A stretch of DNA of 40,101 nt from Desulfuromonadaceae bacterium (lineage in GTDB: Bacteria > Desulfobacterota > Desulfuromonadia > Desulfuromonadales > JAAYDE01), in assembly GCA_012512925.1 (NCBI GenBank), contig JAAZDE010000021.1:1-40101 (forward strand), written 5' to 3'. Shown here piece by piece: positions 34,628 through 40,101 of the stretch (positions are counted from its first letter, which is position 1; each line of letters opens with the position of its first letter). The position numbers and the translations under genes are program-made. Under the pieces are notes generated by a model, which was not told where the DNA came from, did no database searches, and was given only the letters and a program-made list of their open reading frames with translations.

Positions 34628-36828
34628 CGCAGGTTTCGTTTGCCGAAATCCTTGGATTTTCGTTTGCGCAGCCGTGTGGCTTCACGATTGCGTTTTTCCG
34701 CCCATTCAATTTGAATTTCCTGGCTTCCTCGGGATTCCTCCCCCTTGCCGGGGGTTCGCTGGATGTAGCTTCCCTCCGGTTGCATGTCCCAGGCACTGCG
34801 GCGGTCGTTCAATTGAATATCGAGGAGTTTTTTTAAATCGCGCTGCAGTTCCGGAGTCTCCACCGGCGCCACGACTTCCACACGGTTTTCCAGATTGCGG
34901 CGCATGGCATCCGCTGACCCGATTAAATATTCGGGATTTCCGCCGTTGGCAAAATAGTAGAGGCGGGCATGTTCGAGAAACCGGCCGACGATGGAGACGA
35001 CACGAATATTTTCCGAAAGACCGGGCAGACCGGGGCGCAGCCTGCAACTGTCGCGGACCAGCAGGTCCACCTTGACACCGGCCTGGGAGGCGCGATAAAG
35101 AGCCCGGGTTATTTCCGGATCCTCAAGGGCGTTCATCTTGAAGATGATCTGGCCGGGTTTGTCAGGGGAATGCCGTTCTATCTCATTGCGGATCTTGTGG
35201 AGGAGCGCCTTTTTCAGATGCTTGGGGGCGGGGAGCAGCTTATGGTAACTCCGTTTTGGGGTGTAGCCGGTAGTCAGGTAGTTGAACAGTTCGGTCACAT
35301 CCTGGCCGATCTCTTTGTCGCAAATGAACAGCCCCAGGTCGCTGTAGAGCCGGGCCGTGACGGGGTGGTAGTTGCCGGTCCCGATATGGACATAACGGCG
35401 CAGGCCATTGAAATCCTGGCGAATGACCAGAATGACCTTGCAGTGGGTTTTCAGGCCAACCACCCCGTAGGTCACATGGATTCCTGCCTCATCCATGCGG
35501 TTGGCCAGCCGAATGTTGGCTTCTTCATCGAACCGGGCTTTCAGTTCCACCACCACGGCTACCTGTTTGCCGTTCTGGGCCGCCCGGATCAGTGTATCTA
35601 TAATGGGGCTTTCCGGGGAAGTGCGGTAAAGAGTCATCTTGATTCCCCGCACTTTGGGATCTGCGGCGGCTTCGGAAAGGAACCGCTCCACCGAAGAAGA
35701 GAAGGATTCATAGGGGTGTTGCAGCAGTATCTCCCTGGCTTCACGGATGATGTGAAAGATGCTCCTGTTATTCTGAAGGGCGGGATGATCAATGGGGCGG
35801 TGAACGGTATCCTTCAGTTTGGGCAGATCAAGATTGGCGATCTGCCACAGGTCGCGCATCCCCATTATCCCTTTCAGTTCGAAAACGTCGGCCGCTTCGT
35901 TTAGGCCGAGCTCGGCCGCCAGGCGGCCACGATGGGTGGGGTCCATGCCAGGCTGAACCTGGAGGCGGACAATCGGGGCGAATTTGCGATCCCGCAGGGT
36001 CGTTTCGATCAGCGACAGGAGGTCGTCGGCGTGTTCCTCATTGCGGCTGGTGTTGGCATTGCGGGTGACCCTGAACAGTTCGCAGCTGACAATTTCCATT
36101 TCCGGGAAGAGCATGTCGAGATTCTGGATCATGACCTCTTCAAGGAGAACAAACCGGTTTTTCTTGCCGATGCGGACAAATCGGGGCGCGCCGGCGCTGA
36201 TCGGAACCTTGACCCGGGCCAGGGAGGTTGAGAGGTCCTGAGGGTAGCGCAACGTCACCAGCAAATTGAGTGAAAGATTGGAGATAAAGGGAAATGGATG
36301 GGCCGGATCGATCGACTGGGGTGTGACCAGAGGGAAAATATTGTTGTAATACTCCTTGCGCAGGAAGCGGCGATCCGTGTCGCTCAACTCGGGGTATTCG
36401 AGGATTTCGATGCCGGCTTCGCGAAGATCCCGCCACAGAATGTCGAGAAGTAGATCTCGCTCCTGCTGGTGTTTGAGGACAAAAGCGTAACAGTCCTCGA
36501 TCTGCTCGTTGGGAGTTCGCCCATCGACGGTTTCTTCAACGACACCCGCGCCAAGTTGCTGCTTCAAACCGCCGATCCGCTTCATGAAAAACTCGTCCAG
36601 GTTGGAGCCGGCAATGGCGGCGAACTTGACCCGCGCCAGAAGGGGTATGCGTGGGTCTCGGGCTTCATGCAGCACCCGGCTGTTGAATTCCAGCCAACTC
36701 AATTCGCGGTTCAGGTAAAATTCTGAACCAAAAAGATCGGGGGTTTTTGGCTCACTCGTTTTAAGAACTGTTTTTCTTAAGTTTTTTGAAGCCTGGTTAT
36801 TTGGAATGACTGATTTGTTTTTACTCAT
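34624..36828 (-). CDS. ppk1: Polyphosphate kinase 1
   Basis: PPK1 reversibly polymerises the gamma-phosphate of ATP to polyphosphate. The N-domain shows YLNRELSWLEFNSRVLHEA, and the head domain follows. The C1 domain has ARFDEEANIRLANRMDEAG and the autophosphorylated His in VGLKTHCKVILV. The C2 domain has RFLEHARLYYFANGG. The start at MSKNKSVIPNN gives 734 residues, somewhat longer than the common ~690, with a charged N-tail and a weak ribosome binding site. The longer frame upstream runs into the divergent promoter region of ppx. The stop overlaps the CHAD start (ATGA). Confidence 0.95.
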   Translation of the reverse strand: MSKNKSVIPNNQASKNLRKTVLKTSEPKTPDLFGSEFYLNRELSWLEFNSRVLHEARDPRIPLLARVKFAAIAGSNLDEFFMKRIGGLKQQLGAGVVEETVDGRTPNEQIEDCYAFVLKHQQERDLLLDILWRDLREAGIEILEYPELSDTDRRFLRKEYYNNIFPLVTPQSIDPAHPFPFISNLSLNLLVTLRYPQDLSTSLARVKVPISAGAPRFVRIGKKNRFVLLEEVMIQNLDMLFPEMEIVSCELFRVTRNANTSRNEEHADDLLSLIETTLRDRKFAPIVRLQVQPGMDPTHRGRLAAELGLNEAADVFELKGIMGMRDLWQIANLDLPKLKDTVHRPIDHPALQNNRSIFHIIREAREILLQHPYESFSSSVERFLSEAAADPKVRGIKMTLYRTSPESPIIDTLIRAAQNGKQVAVVVELKARFDEEANIRLANRMDEAGIHVTYGVVGLKTHCKVILVIRQDFNGLRRYVHIGTGNYHPVTARLYSDLGLFICDKEIGQDVTELFNYLTTGYTPKRSYHKLLPAPKHLKKALLHKIRNEIERHSPDKPGQIIFKMNALEDPEITRALYRASQAGVKVDLLVRDSCRLRPGLPGLSENIRVVSIVGRFLEHARLYYFANGGNPEYLIGSADAMRRNLENRVEVVAPVETPELQRDLKKLLDIQLNDRRSAWDMQPEGSYIQRTPGKGEESRGSQEIQIEWAEKRNREATRLRKRKSKDFGKRNLR

Positions 36829-37057
36829 CGGAAGGCTTTTCGGCAAAGTCGAATAAATGGAAAAATTCTCTTTAACTGTTACCGTTGCTCGGTTAGGAAA
36901 TTGCTGGAATCGGGTTAGAGCCACCAAAAACAGCAGAAATTCTGATAAAAATTCTGAGGGGAACGCCACCTATTAACCAAACCCAAATAATATTTTGGTA
37001 AAAGTATAGCAAAAAGGATGAGATCCTGATTATTCCTGCATGAATAAGGAAATAGTG

Positions 37058-38686
37058 ATGAATGATAAACGGCTGGCGGCGATCGACATCGGAACCAACT
37101 CAATCCGCTGTATCGTGATTGAAGTCGATGCCAAAAAGGGATTCCGGATTCTCGACGACGAAAAAGCCAACGTTCGGTTGGGAGAGGGGTTGACTGTCTC
37201 TGGTCGCATCAGCCCTGCCGCCTGGGAACGGGCGCAGGATGCCCTGTTGCGCATGCGCAAAATCGCTGAAGGGTGGGGAGTTGATTACATTGAGGCAGTG
37301 GCGACGAGTGCGGTGCGCAAGGCCGCCGATCGCGAGGAATTCATCGCTGCGATGAATTCCCGGACCGGCATCGACATCCGCGTCATCAATGGCAGGGAAG
37401 AAGCGGAACTGGCCACTCTCAGCGCGCTACACCATTTTGATATGCATAACATCCGTTATGGACTGATCGACATCGGCGGCGGCAGCGTCGAAGTGGTCAT
37501 CGCGACGGGAAGTCACATTGAAAAAATTCACTCTCTGGATCTGGGAGCGGTCTTTCTGACTGAATATTTTCTGAGCGGCGATCCCATTAGCAGCAAGGAA
37601 AAAAACCGTCTCCATAAACATCTCCGCAAGGCCATCAGCAAAAATTTGGGAGGAGAGGATTTCGGTCTTCAATGTCTGATCGGCTCCGGGGGACCTGTGA
37701 CCAATATCGGCGGCATGATCATGGCGGGCCGCGGGGAACAGTACGACAGTGTTCATCGTTATGATGTCCTCCACTCTGAAATCGTCCATCTCCTGGCTAT
37801 GCTGGAAAGAAAAACCCTCAAGGAGCGCCAGGCCGTCGACGGGCTGAGTCCGGACCGGGCCGACATCATCGTGGCCGGTGTCGCTGCAGTGGATGAACTG
37901 ATGCGTTTTTTCGGAGCCAATCTGCTGAAAATAAATACCGGAGGATTACGGGAGGGGCTGATCATCCGAAGCCTGAAAAACCATGGATTGTGGCCCTTGG
38001 AGGACAAAAAGCGGGACTGGCTCTCGTCGGTACTCAGTTTTGCCCGTTCCTGTCATGCCGATGAGGCCCATGGCGAACAAGTGCGACGGTTGTCCCTGGC
38101 CATTTTCGACGGTATTCCGGCAGACAAATCTTGGGACCTTCGGGCCCGCCGCATACTGGAAGCGGCTGCCTTGCTGCACGATGTCGGCTATTTCGTCAGT
38201 TATAACAAGCATCACATGCATTCTTCCCATCTCATTCGCCACGCCGAATTGTTTGATTTCACTCCGCGGGAGACAGAAATCATCGCCAATCTGGCGCGCT
38301 ATCACCGCAAATCCCTTCCCAAGAAAAAACATCAGGATTTTTACCGCCTTAGCCCTGAAGATCGTGAATTGGTTGGCAAATTGGGAGGAATCCTGCGCCT
38401 GGCCGACGGCCTGGATCGCCGGCGCAGCAACGGCGTCAAAAAATTGAGTTGCTTCACCAGTGACGGGAAAGTCGTTATCGAGGTGGCTGGGGATGAGGAT
38501 CTGTCCGTGGAGCTTTTCGGCGCCCGTGCCAAGTCCGACCTGTTCAAAGTTGCCTTCGGACAGGAGGTGATTGTGGAAGACATCTCCAGTTGGGAAAAAC
38601 CGCCAACCGACCACGGTATTCCGCCTTTGCCCCGAATGGAGAAATGCGTCGACCTCCTTGCCTGGAAAGGTCAGGGTCGGAAGTGA
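37058..38686 (+). CDS. Ppx/GppA phosphatase with C-terminal HD domain
   Basis: The 542-residue protein has an ASKHA exopolyphosphatase/pppGpp-phosphatase core (about 1-310): AAIDIGTNSIRCIVIEV, the Glu-rich NGREEAELATL, GLIDIGGGSVEVVIA and IGSGGPVTNIGGM. A C-terminal HD domain follows (about 330-480): LLHDVGYFVSYNKHHMHSSHLIRH and LRLADGLDRR. This two-part layout is known in longer PPX proteins. The ATG at 37058 is chosen because AAGGAA lies 6 nt upstream; the ATG at 37040 has no site. It is divergent from ppk1 with about 230 bp between the starts, consistent with polyphosphate breakdown next to synthesis. Confidence 0.92.
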   Translation: MNDKRLAAIDIGTNSIRCIVIEVDAKKGFRILDDEKANVRLGEGLTVSGRISPAAWERAQDALLRMRKIAEGWGVDYIEAVATSAVRKAADREEFIAAMNSRTGIDIRVINGREEAELATLSALHHFDMHNIRYGLIDIGGGSVEVVIATGSHIEKIHSLDLGAVFLTEYFLSGDPISSKEKNRLHKHLRKAISKNLGGEDFGLQCLIGSGGPVTNIGGMIMAGRGEQYDSVHRYDVLHSEIVHLLAMLERKTLKERQAVDGLSPDRADIIVAGVAAVDELMRFFGANLLKINTGGLREGLIIRSLKNHGLWPLEDKKRDWLSSVLSFARSCHADEAHGEQVRRLSLAIFDGIPADKSWDLRARRILEAAALLHDVGYFVSYNKHHMHSSHLIRHAELFDFTPRETEIIANLARYHRKSLPKKKHQDFYRLSPEDRELVGKLGGILRLADGLDRRRSNGVKKLSCFTSDGKVVIEVAGDEDLSVELFGARAKSDLFKVAFGQEVIVEDISSWEKPPTDHGIPPLPRMEKCVDLLAWKGQGRK

Positions 38687-38716
38687 TGGCCTGGCGCCTG
38701 ACCTTTGACCTTCCGC

Positions 38717-39559
38717 TTAAAAAATCTCCGGGATAAACTTCCGGCCCTCCAGGGAAGCACGGTCGTCATAGGCATTGTCCAGAACCCGTTCGCCGAGCTT
38801 GGTTTTTTTATGGTCCGGTTTTTCGTAAGGGATCAGGCTCAACAGATGGGAAATGCAATTCAGCCGGCCACGCTTTTGGTCATTGAAGGGAACAATATAC
38901 CAGGGGGCCTCCTTGATATCGCTGGCCGTCAGCATGGCGTCCCTGGCCTTGGAATAGTCGTACCAGCGATGGTAGGATTCAATGTCCAGAGGGCTCAGTT
39001 TCCAGATCTTCCGGGGGTCGTCAACCCGTGAGCGGAAGCGTTTCTCCTGCTCCTCCATGTTGATTTCCAGCCAATATTTGATGAGTTGAACCCCGGAATC
39101 GACCAACATCCGCTCAAAAAGCGGTACGACCTGCAAAAAATGGATGTATTCCTTTTCCGTGCAGAATCCCATGACGCGTTCCACTCCGGCGCGGTTGTAC
39201 CAGCTGCGGTCGAAAAGAATGATCTCGCCGGCGGAGGGGAAATGTTGGATATACCGCTGCATGTACACCTGGGTCTTTTCCTTTTCAGAGGGGGCCGGCA
39301 ACGCCACCACGCGGAAGACCCGGGGGCTGACCCGCTCCGTGATGGCCTTGATGACGCCCCCCTTGCCGGCGGCATCGCGACCTTCAAACACCACAACAAC
39401 ACGATGCCCTGACTTCTTGAGCCATTCCTGAAGGGACACCAGATCTCCGTGGAGACGCTTCAACTGCTTCTCATATTCTTTTCCTTTCAACTTTTTCCCC
39501 TGTTTCCCGACCGCCTCATTGATCCTTGAGCCGGATGATTGTTTTTCTTTTTTGCCCAT
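38717..39559 (-). CDS. ppk2: Polyphosphate kinase 2 (PPK2) family protein
   Basis: PPK2 enzymes use polyphosphate to phosphorylate nucleotides, mainly ADP or GDP for class I. The 280-residue protein has Walker A FEGRDAAGKGGVIKAI (about 58-73), the following lid/basic residues and Walker B ILFDRSWYNRAGVERVMGF. RSRVDDPRKIWKLSPLD and ESYHRWYDYSKARDAML are further PPK2 blocks. The length suits single-domain PPK2. The start MGKKEKQSSG has GAAGGAGA 7 nt upstream; the longer frame up to 39865 has no such support. It is convergent with ppx 30 nt away. The nucleotide preference cannot be read with certainty. Confidence 0.93.
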   Translation of the reverse strand: MGKKEKQSSGSRINEAVGKQGKKLKGKEYEKQLKRLHGDLVSLQEWLKKSGHRVVVVFEGRDAAGKGGVIKAITERVSPRVFRVVALPAPSEKEKTQVYMQRYIQHFPSAGEIILFDRSWYNRAGVERVMGFCTEKEYIHFLQVVPLFERMLVDSGVQLIKYWLEINMEEQEKRFRSRVDDPRKIWKLSPLDIESYHRWYDYSKARDAMLTASDIKEAPWYIVPFNDQKRGRLNCISHLLSLIPYEKPDHKKTKLGERVLDNAYDDRASLEGRKFIPEIF

Positions 39560-39844
39560 GTACGGATCTCCTTCAAAAAAGGTTGTGGTCAAAAGGGATG
39601 GGTCGAGAAAACTATACCATCTTTGAGCAGGTTTGATGGCTGAGTCATTGCTCCAACCACGGTGCATTTTCGACATCGGTCTTGCGACCAGGAATCTGCT
39701 TGGCGTCCCGAGCATTGGCCCGGCGGGGTTCCTTGACGACGGAAAAAAGCCGGGAGACCACATGTTTTTTTGGTGGGGTCGGACTGAATCAACCCACAGT
39801 GAGCAATCTTCGCGGAACAAGACCCAAACCCAAACGCACTGAAC
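39560..39844. other. Gap between comM and ppk2
   Basis: About 285 bp without a supported gene. A TATAGT on the minus strand near 39615 could be a -10 box for ppk2, but no good -35 is at the right distance. A 6-bp stem CCCGGC/GCCGGG with a long loop lies around 39719-39755. Nothing else is seen. Confidence 0.4.
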
Positions 39845-39882
39845 GACAAAGCCCCGGGTCCGCAAGGAACCGGGGCTTTGTC
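39845..39882 (-). terminator. Intrinsic terminator after comM
   Basis: A perfect 13-bp stem GACAAAGCCCCGG / CCGGGGCTTTGTC with a 12-nt loop lies 27 nt after the comM stop. On the minus strand the descending arm ends TTTGTCGTT, a short U-rich tail. Confidence 0.75.
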
Positions 39883-39909
39883 AATGGTGGAAAAAGGTCG
39901 GGGTGGTCC

Positions 39910-40101
39910 TCAGGTCGTCTTTCGGTCCAAACTCCGGTACTGGATCGCCTCGGCGAGATGGGGCTGAAGAATGTTTTCCTCTCCGGCCAGATCGGCGATG
40001 GTCCGCGCCACCTTGAGAATGCGGGTGTAGCTGCGGGCGGAGAGGGCCAGGCGGTCGGTGACCAGTTCCAGGAGTCGCCTCCCCTCTTCATCCAGGCGGC
40101 A
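39910..40101 (-). CDS. comM: ComM / YifB Mg-chelatase-like AAA protein, C-terminal end (partial)
   Basis: Only the last 63 residues are in the window; the gene enters from the right edge. The frame reads [39 protein letters not shown] and then [19 protein letters not shown] before TGA 39912-39910. This is the highly conserved C-terminal domain of ComM/YifB, a hexameric helicase that helps branch migration during natural transformation in studied species. A strong terminator follows. A decayed copy of this very segment lies at 31219-31290. Confidence 0.92.
   Translation of the reverse strand, partial: CRLDEEGRRLLELVTDRLALSARSYTRILKVARTIADLAGEENILQPHLAEAIQYRSLDRKTT

Noticed and set aside
36829-37057. 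Possible Pho-box-like repeats (CTGTTACCGTTG...CGGTTAG) between ppk1 and ppx
   Set aside because: A phosphate-responsive site would fit the genes, but the two half-sites do not match the CTGTCAT-type direct repeat well enough.
38666-38706. 10-bp inverted repeat AAAGGTCAGG/CCTGACCTTT across the ppx stop
   Set aside because: Could be a terminator for the convergent ppx/ppk2 pair, but the loop is long (21 nt) and no U-tract follows on either strand.
39789-40091. 100-codon minus-strand frame at the right end
   Set aside because: It is out of frame with the real comM C-terminus (39910-40101), which matches the conserved family sequence.

Overview
The window looks like chromosomal DNA of a Desulfuromonadota bacterium (Geobacter/Desulfuromonas-like delta-proteobacterium). 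The grounds are the ilvDBNC-psd-pssA-leuACD gene order, a T-box leader in front of leuA in a Gram-negative, a PrsK/PrsR two-component pair of the exosortase (PEP-CTERM) type, and a polyphosphate cluster with CHAD and ParA-like genes. The genes are tightly packed and mostly on the minus strand, with many ATGA start/stop overlaps. No tRNA, rRNA, CRISPR array or intact mobile element was seen.

Layout. (1) 1-356: end of an unknown gene and a small J-domain protein on the plus strand, followed by a heptad tandem repeat. (2) 435-10954, minus strand: branched-chain amino acid synthesis (ilvD, ilvB, ilvN, ilvC), two phospholipid genes (psd, pssA), then leuA, leuC and leuD. leuA has its own promoter and a T-box leader with a CUC (Leu) specifier. 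(3) 11018-16158, minus strand: a 23-bp perfect palindrome, a DUF465 protein, then tsaB, rseP, dxr, cdsA and uppS, which link isoprenoid, undecaprenyl-phosphate and phospholipid synthesis with envelope proteolysis. cdsA appears to start at a non-standard ATC codon. (4) 16288-17311, plus strand: a secreted Bax-like glucosaminidase with its own promoter. (5) 17362-24308, minus strand: an overlapping run of tlyA, an SbcD/YhaO-like phosphoesterase, a YhaN-like coiled-coil ATPase with a central membrane hairpin, a HIT protein, a SpoT-like protein with a degraded synthetase half, and a polysaccharide deacetylase. (6) 24406-31455: a secreted FN3/lectin-like/VCBS-like repeat protein, a 1.3-kb AT-rich stretch without convincing genes, prsK-prsR, and a short decayed copy of the comM 3' end. 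(7) 31456-39559: a TVP38 membrane protein and a polyphosphate cluster (sixA, a broken parA, CHAD, ppk1, ppx-HD, ppk2). (8) 39910-40101: the 3' end of comM, entering from the right edge.

How the genes work together. IlvD/B/N/C make 2-ketoisovalerate, which LeuA/C/D carry towards leucine; the T-box would match leuA expression to tRNA-Leu charging. CdsA makes CDP-diacylglycerol, PssA and Psd turn it into phosphatidylethanolamine, and Dxr and UppS feed undecaprenyl phosphate. Ppk1, Ppk2, Ppx-HD and CHAD form a polyphosphate making, using and granule-binding set. A ParA-type ATPase was once translationally coupled to CHAD and is now a pseudogene. The least ordinary features are the CHAD-ParA remnant, the displaced comM fragment, the ATC start of cdsA, the palindrome before ilvD, the degraded SpoT-like protein and the membrane-anchored YhaN/YhaO-like pair.
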